64,000 nt of DNA from NCBI RefSeq assembly GCF_003217775.1, contig NZ_QJVJ01000001.1, positions 186,001 through 250,000 of the forward strand, read 5' to 3'. Numbering within the stretch: the stretch's first letter is position 1; every line of letters begins with the position of its first letter. The stretch comes from Paenibacillus flagellatus (GTDB taxonomy: Bacteria; Bacillota; Bacilli; Paenibacillales; NBRC-103111). The translations under genes were made by a program, and so were the position numbers. The notes under the pieces were generated by a model. That model had not been told where the DNA came from. It saw only the letters and a program-made list of their open reading frames with translations, and searched no databases. Below are positions 8,304 through 16,098 of the stretch, in pieces.

Positions 8304-8459
8304 TTAATGGTACAATAGCGGTGTCATATTCATGTGTTTTTGGGGAAAGTCGCCTTCAGGGATAAAGGCGGCTTTTTCGTTTTTCCAAGCGGCGTACTCC
8401 AGAACCACCATCCGCTCGGGCTTCGTCAGGGAAAGCCACTCCCTCACATTCACGTGCAT
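8304..8459 (-). CDS. 51-residue phage protein
   Basis: A short frame from ATG 8459 to a stop at 8304, supported by a near-ideal Shine-Dalgarno (GAAGGAGGTGAGACG before the ATG). The peptide MHVNVREWLSLTKPERMVVL... looks like one amphipathic helical unit; there are no Cys pairs or membrane segments. The spacing to neighbours (about 30 bases each side) fits an operon member. Function unknown. Confidence 0.6.
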   Translation of the reverse strand: MHVNVREWLSLTKPERMVVLEYAAWKNEKAAFIPEGDFPQKHMNMTPLLYH

Positions 8460-8488
8460 CGTCTCACCTCCTTCACAGGGTATACCGT

Positions 8489-9130
8489 TCAGTTCGCGTG
8501 CTTGGCGTAGATCGTTTTGCTGACGGAAAGGTCGAGACCGAATCGATCGACCGCGCCCATCAACGCGACCGTGTCGTCGAGGATCGGCTGCCGATGGACA
8601 AGCATTTCCGGGGTCATCTGGTTTTTCTTGAGCATCTTCGGATGACCGAACTTCGTCGATACTGCCTTGTCCGCGATGATGTTCGCTTTGATGAAGTCGG
8701 GCCGCGTCGGCTGCCGGAGCATACCGCACAGCGTCCCCATCGCTTCCCGCTGGTGCTCCTTGTCGAGCATCCGGAAGATCTGGAACGCCTCGAGCCCGGT
8801 CGATTGCCGGAGCGATTTAAGAACATCGAATACCCAATCTTGAAATGCCTCGGCTTCCGGTTTATTGCTGCGGAAAATCAATCGGTAGATACCCGGTTCG
8901 CTTACGACGAGAACTTCCTGTTCACCGCCGGGGGTATATAGTTTACATAGACCCTTTTGGGAGTCCGGCAACCCCTTTGCTTTGGCTTTTCCGTTTCCGT
9001 TAATCGCCTGTGCCGCGTTCCTGATTCCCAAAGCTTTCGTCACGTCTGCAGCTACCGCCCACCATTCACCGGGCGATTTCTCCACGAACCGGATTTCGTG
9101 TCCGAGCCATGTTTCGGTGCGGATTTTCAT
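8489..9130 (-). CDS. BRO-N family phage antirepressor
   Basis: 213 residues, ATG 9130 overlapping the upstream stop (ATGA) and preceded by GGAGGGAGG. The N-terminal ~110 residues are a BRO-N/Bro-like DNA-binding domain: WWAVAADVTKALGIRNAAQA, VLVVSEPGIYRLIFRSNKPEAEAFQDWVFDVLKSLR. The C-terminal half is a different helical domain ending GAVDRFGLDLSVSKT. Antirepressors of this kind relieve phage repression or regulate early genes. It is the second gene after the HTH genes of the leftward operon, as expected. Confidence 0.92.
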   Translation of the reverse strand: MKIRTETWLGHEIRFVEKSPGEWWAVAADVTKALGIRNAAQAINGNGKAKAKGLPDSQKGLCKLYTPGGEQEVLVVSEPGIYRLIFRSNKPEAEAFQDWVFDVLKSLRQSTGLEAFQIFRMLDKEHQREAMGTLCGMLRQPTRPDFIKANIIADKAVSTKFGHPKMLKKNQMTPEMLVHRQPILDDTVALMGAVDRFGLDLSVSKTIYAKHAN

Positions 9131-9339
9131 GGTGCGCCCTCCCTCCTCTCGGATTCTCGTAGCAGCCGAGCTTGGTACTCTAAGATATCCTCACGCCTGA
9201 TTCGGCGAAGCCTACCGTCCTTGTAACTTCTGAGTACACCGGAACTAATTCTCCGATCGATGGTTGCCTTGCCCACATTTAGATAGGCGGCTGCATCAAG
9301 GACCGATAAAGTCGGTGGCAATACGTTTGTAGACGTCAA
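9127..9339 (-). CDS. Excisionase-like winged-helix DNA-binding protein
   Basis: 70 residues. The TTG start at 9339 is chosen because AAGGAGG lies 8 bases before it and no ATG is available. TLSVLDAAAYLNVGKATIDRRISSGVLRSYKDGRLRRIRREDILEY is the standard helix-turn-helix/excisionase (MerR-like) domain over nearly its whole length. It may act as excisionase for the integrase at 11.0 kb or as an early-gene regulator; sequence alone does not separate these. Confidence 0.85.
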   Translation of the reverse strand: MTSTNVLPPTLSVLDAAAYLNVGKATIDRRISSGVLRSYKDGRLRRIRREDILEYQARLLRESERREGAP

Positions 9340-9387
9340 ATAGGGAACCTCCTTCCCAAGTCCAATTGCATTATGTAGCCACGATAG

Positions 9388-9591
9388 TTAGCCAGATTTT
9401 TTCTTCGGAACAACCCTAATCTCAAGATCGAGGGCGTTACAGATCCTTTCCATGGTCTCGATGTTCCACCGACGGTTCCCGTTAAGCAGGTTGTGAACAT
9501 ACATTGGCGAATAACCTGCTTCACGGGCTAAATCCGAAGGATTCATTCCCCGATCGATTAACGCGTGCCGAACCGTTTTTCCGAAGTTCAT
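9388..9591 (-). CDS. Cro-like XRE-family regulator
   Basis: 67 residues from ATG 9591, chosen because AGGAGGTGA lies just upstream; the frame extends further into the operator region without a ribosome site. MNPSDLAREAGYSPMYVHNLLNGNRRW is a clear XRE helix-turn-helix. It is the first gene of the leftward early operon and lies opposite the CI-like repressor across a set of dyad operators, the usual Cro position. Predicted to act in the lysis-lysogeny switch. Confidence 0.85.
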   Translation of the reverse strand: MNFGKTVRHALIDRGMNPSDLAREAGYSPMYVHNLLNGNRRWNIETMERICNALDLEIRVVPKKKSG

Positions 9592-9618
9592 TTTTGATCT
9601 CACCTCCTGAATAAATAT

Positions 9619-9748
9619 TATCCTATTTGGATACTTTATAAAAGAATAAAAAGTATCCAAATAGGATTATTTTGAAGCAATTTAGAGGTATTTGAATAGT
9701 TTACACGGCTGAACCGGAGTTTTTCTTGAATTTTCTCCAATTTGGACA
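9619..9748. promoter_or_regulatory. Phage switch operator region with repeated TATCC-N5-GGATA dyads
   Basis: Between the divergent cro-like and repressor genes lie matching dyads: TATCCTATTTGGATA at 9619-9633 and its inverted copy TATCCAAATAGGATT at 9654-9668. Together they form an 18-base inverted repeat around a short AT-rich spacer. A weaker copy (CTCC-AATTT-GGAC) lies at 9735-9747, and a half-match (TTATCCTATTAGAT) near 9767-9779 by the repressor start. These are the likely operators for the repressor and/or Cro-like protein. The region is AT-rich, as expected for divergent promoters. Confidence 0.75.
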
Positions 9749-9821
9749 CTTTTACGAGTTGTGTTTTATCCTATTAGATGATAAATTGAAAATAAAGTCT
9801 TCAATGTGAAAGGTGAGTGCT

Positions 9822-10409
9822 ATGACCTCCCCCCATGAACGGATAAGGAAATTAAGGAGAGCAAAAGATTTGACCGGAGCAGAAGTAGCGGAGAAACTCG
9901 GGATCTCGGCTCAGTATTACTACAACATTGAAAAAGGACGGAGGGGATTAAGCGCGGAAAATGCCGTCAAGCTTGCAGATCTTTTCGATGTAACCCTAGA
10001 CTACCTTTTGGGTCAATCCGTTACGGCTTTAATCGAAGATCATCTAAAGAAAAAAGGCATGACCATGAAAGAACTCTCGGAAAAAACCAATGAGCCGATT
10101 ACATTACTTCAAAATTTAGATTTCGCCCCGCCTGCCCCTTGGGACTATGAGCCCAATGGGATAATCGATAAAATATCCAAGGCCTTGGGTATTGAAGGGC
10201 GAGAACTTTTCGCAGCCTTCTCCAGGCAGGAGCCACCTGCTTATGAAGGACCTCGGTCTAGCCCCGAAGAAGATTTCGCCGACGAGGTCTTCGAAGAACC
10301 GGAAACAATAGCTGCTCATCACGATGGCGAAGATTGGACGGAAGAAGAGCTTGAGGAAATTGAACGATTTAAAGAATTTGTGCGTTCGCGAAGAGAAAAG
10401 AAGAAGTGA
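9822..10409 (+). CDS. CI-like XRE-family phage repressor
   Basis: 195 residues from ATG 9822 (AAAGGTG 6 bases before; a GTG at 9813 is in frame but has no ribosome site). Residues 1-65 are an XRE helix-turn-helix (HERIRKLRRAKDLTGAEVAEKLGISAQYYYNIEKGRR). The middle region (TALIEDHLKKKGMTMKELSEKT) looks like a second, degenerate HTH repeat, and the C-terminus is acidic then basic (DWTEEELEEIERFKEFVRSRREKKK). It lacks a LexA-type autoprotease domain. With the adjacent ImmA-like protease this fits the ICEBs1/phi105 style of induction, in which ImmA cleaves the repressor. Confidence 0.9.
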   Translation: MTSPHERIRKLRRAKDLTGAEVAEKLGISAQYYYNIEKGRRGLSAENAVKLADLFDVTLDYLLGQSVTALIEDHLKKKGMTMKELSEKTNEPITLLQNLDFAPPAPWDYEPNGIIDKISKALGIEGRELFAAFSRQEPPAYEGPRSSPEEDFADEVFEEPETIAAHHDGEDWTEEELEEIERFKEFVRSRREKKK

Positions 10410-10425
10410 TTGGAGGAGTTGCTTG

Positions 10426-10893
10426 TTGCCATATGAACGGCTGCTGAGAGAAGCAGATCAACAAGGTGTAGATGTTTACGAAAGACCTTTGGCCGGCCGT
10501 CTAAAGGGGCTGTACGCCGACAATACCATTATTATTAAACGTAACATGACCTACCGGGAAAAGGGAGGAATTTTGGCGGAAGAATTAGGTCACCATTACA
10601 CTTCTACCGGTAACATACTGGATCAGAAAGATATTCGGTCCAGAAAACAAGAAAAGCGAGCAAAAAGCTGGGCATACCAGCGACTCGTCCCTTTGTCGCA
10701 AATTGTACAAGCATACCATGCAAGAGTGAAGGGGCGGCACGAGATCGCCGAATTCCTATGTGTCACCGAAGATTTCCTGCAGCGGTCGATTGAACGCTAC
10801 CAAGAAAAATACGGTCTTTATGTAATCCACGATGAACGCTACGCGATCTACTTCGACCCTCTTAGTGTGGTTGAAATGTTTGATTATCCGTAG
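10426..10893 (+). CDS. ImmA/IrrE-family metallopeptidase
   Basis: 155 residues starting at TTG 10426, where GGAGGAG lies 7 bases upstream; 16 bases after the repressor stop. GILAEELGHHYTSTGNIL is the zinc-protease core, but the first His of HExxH is replaced by Glu (EELGH), with an extra His directly after. Downstream SWAYQRLVPLSQI and EIAEFLCVTEDFLQRSIERY match the ImmA/IrrE family. ImmA proteins cleave their cognate repressor after DNA damage or peptide signals. The altered first metal ligand should be compared with close relatives, since this form recurs in phage ImmA proteins. Confidence 0.88.
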   Translation: MPYERLLREADQQGVDVYERPLAGRLKGLYADNTIIIKRNMTYREKGGILAEELGHHYTSTGNILDQKDIRSRKQEKRAKSWAYQRLVPLSQIVQAYHARVKGRHEIAEFLCVTEDFLQRSIERYQEKYGLYVIHDERYAIYFDPLSVVEMFDYP

Positions 10894-10964
10894 TACCAGA
10901 TTTTGCGATGACCCATACTTGCAGCGCAAAATAGCTGTAGGCCGGTTCATTGCGCCACAATACA

Positions 10965-10976
10965 GAACATATGTTC
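10965..10976. promoter_or_regulatory. LexA/DinR box upstream of the integrase
   Basis: GAACATATGTTC is a perfect 12-base palindrome fitting the Gram-positive LexA (DinR) consensus core GAAC-N4-GTTC, with the AT-rich centre found in B. subtilis boxes. It lies 28 bases before the integrase ATG, in the 110-base gap after the ImmA-like gene, so it could cover the integrase promoter and link recombination to SOS. Confidence 0.7.
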
Positions 10977-11003
10977 CCATTTTGATAAGAAAGGAGCTTT
11001 GTT

Positions 11004-12230
11004 ATGCCTCGAAAAGAGACAAAAAAGAAGTCGCCTAAAGACAATAAAAAGTTACCCAAAAATGTACGTGAAAGAAACGGCCTGTACTATTACCGATACA
11101 GCATCAAGAATCCGGCTACAGGAAAACGCAAGCAAAAAGAATCTCAGGGATTCGCTACGGCCAAGGAAGCTGAAAAGGAAGGCATACGTATCCAAGCTGA
11201 AATTCTGCATGGTACTTACGTCGAAAAGGCCGGCCTTACCGTGTCTGATTGGTGTAAAGAATGGCTAAGGTGGTATTCCTCTACTGGCCAAGTGAAGGAG
11301 AGCACGGTTGCCCAGCGTACTGAAATGACAGAAATCCTAATAAATTACATTGGCGGTCTAAAGCTCCACGAAGTAACTGAGGACACCTACCAGGAAACAC
11401 TTTACACGTTGGCTAATGATCATGACGATCCGTATAGCTACAATTCGATTTCTTCTTTCCACAGTTGCGCCCGCATGATCTTCTCGCGAGCCCTTCAAAA
11501 AGGGAAGATTAAGGTTGATCCTACTCAGTATGCTTTTGTCCCGAAGAAGGTAGAAACTTTCGAGGAAAGAGAAGCAGCGAAGAAGCTTCCGCGTTATTTA
11601 GAAAAGGATGAACTTAGAAGATTTCTAAATGCGGTTGAGGGCGAACAATTTCGACGTCTCTTTGAATTGCTTGCGTACACTGGATTGCGTGTAGGTGAAT
11701 TAGCTGCCCTTTTTGTAACGGATTACGACGGCCGAGACATTCTGGAAATCTCCAAAAATCGATACGCTCCAAGGAGTGTAAGGACGTATAAGCTCACTTC
11801 ACCAAAAACAAAATCCTCCGATCGAGTTGTCCAACTGAGTAAAAAAGCGATATCCGTTATAGAGGGACAAATAAAGTGGAGAAGAGCATTTGCATTCTCA
11901 ATTGGCGAAAAGTTTTACAATGAGAGGCAATTCTTGTTCGTTTGCGAAAAGGCCTGCGCCGGATACCCGCTGCACTATAACATTATTTTAGAGCGCATGA
12001 AGGAAGCGCTGGCAAACGCCAATCTTCCGACCAGTCTGGCCCCGCACAGTTTAAGGCATACGTATACAAGCCTTATGGCAGAAGCTGGAGCCGACCTGGA
12101 CACCATACAAGCTCAACTCGGCCACAGAAAAGGGAGCGACGTTACAAAAGCGATCTATCTTCATGTCACTAAGGCCCGAGAGAAACGAGACGTCGAACGT
12201 CTTGATGCACTTTTGGATGCATTGGAGTAA
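11004..12230 (+). CDS. int: Tyrosine-recombinase phage integrase
   Basis: Integrates and excises the prophage. 408 residues, ATG 11004 after GAAAGGAG. An N-terminal AP2-like arm-binding domain (LYYYRYSIKNPATGKRKQKES, residues 28-48) is followed by a core-binding SAM-like domain (about 75-180) and the catalytic domain with TGLRVGEL (Arg), the TSPKTKSSDR segment (Lys), HSLRHTY (His-x-x-Arg), LGH and finally AIYLHV (nucleophile Tyr). All catalytic residues are present, so it is probably active. It is the last prophage gene, next to the expected attachment site. Confidence 0.97.
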   Translation: MPRKETKKKSPKDNKKLPKNVRERNGLYYYRYSIKNPATGKRKQKESQGFATAKEAEKEGIRIQAEILHGTYVEKAGLTVSDWCKEWLRWYSSTGQVKESTVAQRTEMTEILINYIGGLKLHEVTEDTYQETLYTLANDHDDPYSYNSISSFHSCARMIFSRALQKGKIKVDPTQYAFVPKKVETFEEREAAKKLPRYLEKDELRRFLNAVEGEQFRRLFELLAYTGLRVGELAALFVTDYDGRDILEISKNRYAPRSVRTYKLTSPKTKSSDRVVQLSKKAISVIEGQIKWRRAFAFSIGEKFYNERQFLFVCEKACAGYPLHYNIILERMKEALANANLPTSLAPHSLRHTYTSLMAEAGADLDTIQAQLGHRKGSDVTKAIYLHVTKAREKRDVERLDALLDALE

Positions 12231-12243
12231 CTATTCAGTAAAC

Positions 12244-12264
12244 TGTGGGAAGAATGTGGGAAGA
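12244..12264 (+). repeat. Tandem TGTGGGAAGA repeats, possible integrase arm sites
   Basis: Two exact copies of TGTGGGAAGA begin at 12244 and 12255, 11 bases apart (one helical turn), starting 14 bases after the integrase stop. Similar paired repeats beside integrase genes of Firmicute prophages act as arm-type integrase binding sites. The assignment is by position and pattern only; the core crossover site is not recognisable without the left end. Confidence 0.5.
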
Positions 12265-12275
12265 CGAATCAAAAA

Positions 12276-12293
12276 ACCGCATAATGGCGCGGT
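12276..12293 (-). terminator. Putative terminator at the prophage-chromosome junction
   Basis: A short stem ACCGC/GCGGT with an 8-base loop is followed, on the minus strand, by a run of six T. It would stop leftward transcription entering the prophage. No T-run follows on the plus strand. Confidence 0.4.
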
Positions 12294-12379
12294 CTAAGAT
12301 ACCCTTTGTAATTATCGGCGCCATAAACAATTTTTTGGTAGAATAGATCTATCATGCGCTTCTGGAGGCCATCGACGAC

Positions 12380-13909
12380 ATGAAAAGCGAACGCGTAGGC
12401 ATTATCGATATCGGGTCGAACTCGGTTCGGCTCGTCGTATACGAACGAATCGGAGCGGAGGCGTTCCGCGTCATCGACGAAAGCAAGGAGTCGGTGCGCC
12501 TCAGCGCCCGCATCTCGGGCGACGGCTCGATCGCGCCCGAAGACGCCGAACGGCTCGCCCGGGTGCTGAACGAATTCCGCCTGCTGTGCCGGGTTCACGG
12601 CGTCGGCCCGATCCGGGCGGTCGCGACCGCGGCCATCCGCAACGCCGCGAACGGCCGGGACGTCGCCGCGCTTCTGGAGAAGCGTACGGGGCTGTCCGTC
12701 GACATTTTGTCCGGCGAGGAGGAAGCGCGGTTCGGCTTCGTCGGGATGATCAACTCGCTCGACATCGCCGACGGCTTCCTGATCGACATCGGCGGCGGCA
12801 GCACGGAGGTGTCGCTGTTCCGCAGCCGCACGCTCGTCCGCACCGTTTCGTTCCCCTTCGGCGCGGTCAATACGGCCAAATCGCTCGCGGACGGCGGCGA
12901 CGCGTCGAAGGACGGCGTGAAGCGGATCCGCGACATGGTGACGTCCGCCGCGGCCGTCGAGCCGTGGATCGCGCAGCATCCGGGATTGCCGCTCGTCGGC
13001 CTTGGAGGAACGATTCGTTCCTTGTGTAAAATCGACCAAAAGAAGAAAAAGTATGCATTCCCGCAGACGCACCGGTACGAGCTGTCCCAAGCCGATTTGA
13101 ACGGCCTCGCCGACTGGCTCCCGTCCCTTCCCGTCGAGCAGCGCAAAAAGGTGGACGGGCTGTCGGACGACCGCGCCGACATTATCGTACCCGGATTAAT
13201 CATCCTGCATACCCTGTTTTTGCATATGAACGCGAGAAGCTGCATCGTCAGCGGCGCGGGCTTGCGCGACGGCGTCTTCTACGAGACGGCCTTCCCGGGA
13301 CGGCCCGTCCGTGCCGACGTGCTCGGCGACAGCGTATCGAACCTGCTTTCGCTCCATCCGGCCGTCTCCCGCCCTCACGTCGAGCACGTCCGCCGGCTGG
13401 CGGACCGGCTGTTCGAAGGGCTTGCGCTCGAAGCCGTCTACGGACGACGCTCCCGCGAGCTGCTGCGGACGGCCGCGATGCTGTACCGGATCGGCGTAAC
13501 GGTCGACTTTTACCGATACAACAAGCATACGTTTTACTTGCTGGCGAACTCGCGCATCGACGGGCTGACCCACCGGGAATCGGTGCTCTGCGCGCTTATC
13601 GCTTCCTACAAATCGAGAAGCCGGACCCGTTCGTCGTTCGCCCCTTACAAGGAGCTGATGGAGGAGGCCGACCTCGATCTCGCCTGCCGGCTCGGCTCGC
13701 TGCTCCAGCTCGCGGTTGCGCTCGACCGAAGCGAGACGCAGCCGCTCGAGGACGTCCGGGCGCGCGTCGACAAGGCCGACCTGCGCATCGAATGGCGAAG
13801 CCGCCACGACCCGGCCATCGAGCTGCGGGAAACGGAGCGCGTCGCCGGCGAGTTCAAGAAAGTATGGGGACTCCGAGTCAAAATGTCGCCCGCCACTTCT
13901 TCCAAGTAA
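12380..13909 (+). CDS. ppx: Ppx/GppA exopolyphosphatase family protein
   Basis: Releases phosphate from the ends of polyphosphate (Ppx) and/or hydrolyses pppGpp (GppA). 509 residues, the usual length of the two-domain enzymes. The N-terminal actin-like ATPase fold shows IIDIGSNSVRLVVYE (phosphate loop 1), ATAAIRNAANG, SGEEEARFGFVG and LIDIGGGSTEVSLF (phosphate loop 2). The C-terminal ~190 residues form the helical HD-like domain (HVEHVRRLADRLFEG...AAMLYRIGVTVDFY). ATG 12380 is preceded by GGAGG at about 11 bases. The 3' end overlaps the convergent ppk end by 32 bases. Confidence 0.93.
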   Translation: MKSERVGIIDIGSNSVRLVVYERIGAEAFRVIDESKESVRLSARISGDGSIAPEDAERLARVLNEFRLLCRVHGVGPIRAVATAAIRNAANGRDVAALLEKRTGLSVDILSGEEEARFGFVGMINSLDIADGFLIDIGGGSTEVSLFRSRTLVRTVSFPFGAVNTAKSLADGGDASKDGVKRIRDMVTSAAAVEPWIAQHPGLPLVGLGGTIRSLCKIDQKKKKYAFPQTHRYELSQADLNGLADWLPSLPVEQRKKVDGLSDDRADIIVPGLIILHTLFLHMNARSCIVSGAGLRDGVFYETAFPGRPVRADVLGDSVSNLLSLHPAVSRPHVEHVRRLADRLFEGLALEAVYGRRSRELLRTAAMLYRIGVTVDFYRYNKHTFYLLANSRIDGLTHRESVLCALIASYKSRSRTRSSFAPYKELMEEADLDLACRLGSLLQLAVALDRSETQPLEDVRARVDKADLRIEWRSRHDPAIELRETERVAGEFKKVWGLRVKMSPATSSK

Positions 13910-15992
13910 CGATATCCATCGCTTCGAACTGGCTGCGGAACGGCGTCATCGCCGCCGCCTGCGCTTCGGCCCGCTCCGACTCTCGGACGTACTGGCCGTT
14001 CGACAGCAGCACGCGGGCCTTGACGTTGTCGTTCAGGCTGAGCCGCAAAATTTGAATCAGCATGTCCCGCAGATGCGGATCGAACACCGGGCACATGAGC
14101 TCGATGCGGCGCGTCAGGTTGCGCGTCATCCAGTCCGCGCTCGACAGCCACACCTGCGGGTCCCCGCCGTTCTCGAAGTAAAAGATGCGGGAATGCTCGA
14201 GAAACCGGTCGACGATGCTGCGCACCGTAATCGTGTCGCTCCGTCCCGCGACTCCCGGCTTCAGGCAGCAGACGCCCCGGACGATCAGGTCGATCGGCAC
14301 GCCGGCTCGGGACGCGTCGTACAGCTTGTCCACCATCTCCTGGTGCGACAGCGAGTTCATCTTCGCGATGATGCGCGCCGGCTTGCCCGCCGCGGCGTTG
14401 TCCGCCTCGCGGGCGATCAGCTCGAACAGCTTCGTCTTCATGTCGGTCGGGGCGACGCCGAACGCCTGCCAATCGTGGGGAGCGGAATAGCCGGTCATTT
14501 CGTTGAACAGCACCGACGCGTCCTCGCCGATGACCGGATGCGACGTGAACAGGCCGACGTCGGTATACAGCCTCGCCGTATTGTCGTTGTAGTTCCCCGT
14601 CCCCACGTGCACGTAGCGGCGGAGGCCGTCCTGCTCCTGGCGGACGACGAGCAATATTTTCGCATGCGTCTTCAAGCCGACGAGCCCGTAGACGACGTGG
14701 CAGCCGGCCTTCTCCAGCTGTCTCGCCCACGCGATGTTCCGCTCCTCGTCGAAGCGCGCCTTCAGCTCCACGACGGCGGTCACCTGCTTGCCCGCTTCGG
14801 CCGCCTTCGCGAGCGAACGCACGATCGACGAGTTGCCGCTGACCCGGTACAGCGTCATCTTGATCGCCATCACCTGCGGGTCCTCGGACGCCTGGTCGAG
14901 AAAGTCGCTTACCGCTTCGAACGACTCGTACGGGTGATACGTCAGCACGTCGCGCGCCCGCAGCACGCCGAAGAAGTCGTCCGTCTCGTCGAATTCGCGC
15001 GGATAGACCGGTTCGAGCTTCGGGTACCGCAAATGATCGAAGCCGGGCAGCGCCAGCGCGAACCTCATCAAGTAGCTCAAATCGATCGGGCCGTCGATCT
15101 CGATCACGTTGTCTTCGATCTCGAACTCTTCCTTCAGCATCTCGAGCGCATACGGGTGGAACCCCTTTCGCACCTCGAGCCGGACGGGCGACCCCCAGCG
15201 GCGCCGCTTCAGCTCCTTCTCGATTTCCTCGAGCAAATCCTCGGCGCCTTCCTCGTCCAGCGTCAGGTCCGCGTTGCGCGTCAGCCGGAAGGGATCGACC
15301 GAGACGGGGATGTAGCCGGCGAACAGCGACTGAATATGCTCCTCGATCAAGTCCTCGAGCAGCACGTACTCCCGCTTCGCGCTGTTGGCGCGCGACGGCA
15401 CCTGGACGGCCCGCGGCAAGTTCGAGGGCACCTGCACGATGGCGAAATACGGCTCCTCCTCCGGGTCGTCCCCTTCCCTCAGCAGCGTAACGGCCAAGTA
15501 CAGGTGCAGGCTGTGCACGAGCGGGAACGGCCGGCTCTGGTCGACCGCCATCGGCGTCAGGACCGGGAAGACGAAGTCGTGGAAGTAGGGGTCCATCTGC
15601 TTCTTCTGGCTCGCCGTCAAGTCGTCGTAATCGGTGAAAATCAGCCCTTCCTTGGCAAGCGCCCGCGACAGCTCGCGCAGCGTCTTGTACTGCTCCTGCA
15701 CCATCTTGCCGGTCCGCTTCATGATGCGGCGCAGCAGCCCTTCCGGGGTATAGCCCGTAAAGTCCTTTTTCGCGTACCCGGCCTTCAGCTGGTCGGTAAT
15801 GCCCGCCACCCGCACGCTCATGAACTCGTCCAAATTCGTCGAGACGATCGACAAAAATTTGATCCGCTCGAGCAAGGGCGTCGTCGGGTCCTGCGCCTCC
15901 TCCAGCACGCGCCGGTTGAACTCGATCCAGCTCAAGTCCCGGTTGATGTAGACGGCATTCGTCATTTTCGGTTCCTGCATCGGCTTCGACAC
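13878..15992 (-). CDS. ppk: Polyphosphate kinase 1
   Basis: Makes long-chain polyphosphate from ATP by autophosphorylation on histidine. 704 residues, normal for PPK1. All regions are visible: the N-terminal YINRDLSWIEFNRRVLEEA, a head domain, and PLD-like C1/C2 domains with VVYGLVGLKTHAKILLVVRQE (His of the catalytic loop), VHVGTGNYNDNTARLYTDVGLFT and later IIAKMNSLSHQEMVDKLYDAS plus DLIVRGVCCLKPGV. GTG 15992 follows GGAGGA at 7 bases; an in-frame ATG at 15965 is an alternative. It is convergent with ppx rather than in one operon with it, so the two activities can be controlled separately. Confidence 0.97.
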   Translation of the reverse strand: MSKPMQEPKMTNAVYINRDLSWIEFNRRVLEEAQDPTTPLLERIKFLSIVSTNLDEFMSVRVAGITDQLKAGYAKKDFTGYTPEGLLRRIMKRTGKMVQEQYKTLRELSRALAKEGLIFTDYDDLTASQKKQMDPYFHDFVFPVLTPMAVDQSRPFPLVHSLHLYLAVTLLREGDDPEEEPYFAIVQVPSNLPRAVQVPSRANSAKREYVLLEDLIEEHIQSLFAGYIPVSVDPFRLTRNADLTLDEEGAEDLLEEIEKELKRRRWGSPVRLEVRKGFHPYALEMLKEEFEIEDNVIEIDGPIDLSYLMRFALALPGFDHLRYPKLEPVYPREFDETDDFFGVLRARDVLTYHPYESFEAVSDFLDQASEDPQVMAIKMTLYRVSGNSSIVRSLAKAAEAGKQVTAVVELKARFDEERNIAWARQLEKAGCHVVYGLVGLKTHAKILLVVRQEQDGLRRYVHVGTGNYNDNTARLYTDVGLFTSHPVIGEDASVLFNEMTGYSAPHDWQAFGVAPTDMKTKLFELIAREADNAAAGKPARIIAKMNSLSHQEMVDKLYDASRAGVPIDLIVRGVCCLKPGVAGRSDTITVRSIVDRFLEHSRIFYFENGGDPQVWLSSADWMTRNLTRRIELMCPVFDPHLRDMLIQILRLSLNDNVKARVLLSNGQYVRESERAEAQAAAMTPFRSQFEAMDIVTWKKWRATF

Positions 15993-16098
15993 TTCGGCTT
16001 CCTCCGTGGACGGTAATCGTTGCTGCTTCTATTATCGCCGGACAATGTTAACCGGATGTTAAGCATTTGTAAAAAGTACGGGAAACCGTGTAAAGCGG

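Larger units (their letters stand above)
1..12264. mobile_element. Right end of an integrated prophage (left end outside window)
   Basis: Contiguous phage genes run from the left edge to the integrase: DNA modification, family A DNA polymerase, ssDNA-binding protein, BRO antirepressor, HTH genes, divergent CI-like repressor, ImmA-like protease, tyrosine integrase. Ordinary chromosomal genes (ppx, ppk) begin immediately after. Genes overlap by 1-4 bases in the leftward operon, as is typical of phage early modules. The part from 9.6 to 12.2 kb is visibly more AT-rich than the following host DNA. No structural, lysis or terminase genes lie in the window, so completeness cannot be judged. The exact right attachment site is not resolved; it should lie between the integrase stop (12230) and the ppx start (12380). 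Confidence 0.93.

Noticed and set aside
12231-12379. tRNA gene as prophage attachment site
   Set aside because: No cloverleaf or TTCGANNC T-loop pattern found between the integrase and ppx.
13716-16016. 766-residue plus-strand open frame
   Set aside because: Mirror of ppk codons; ppk has every catalytic motif, this frame has none.
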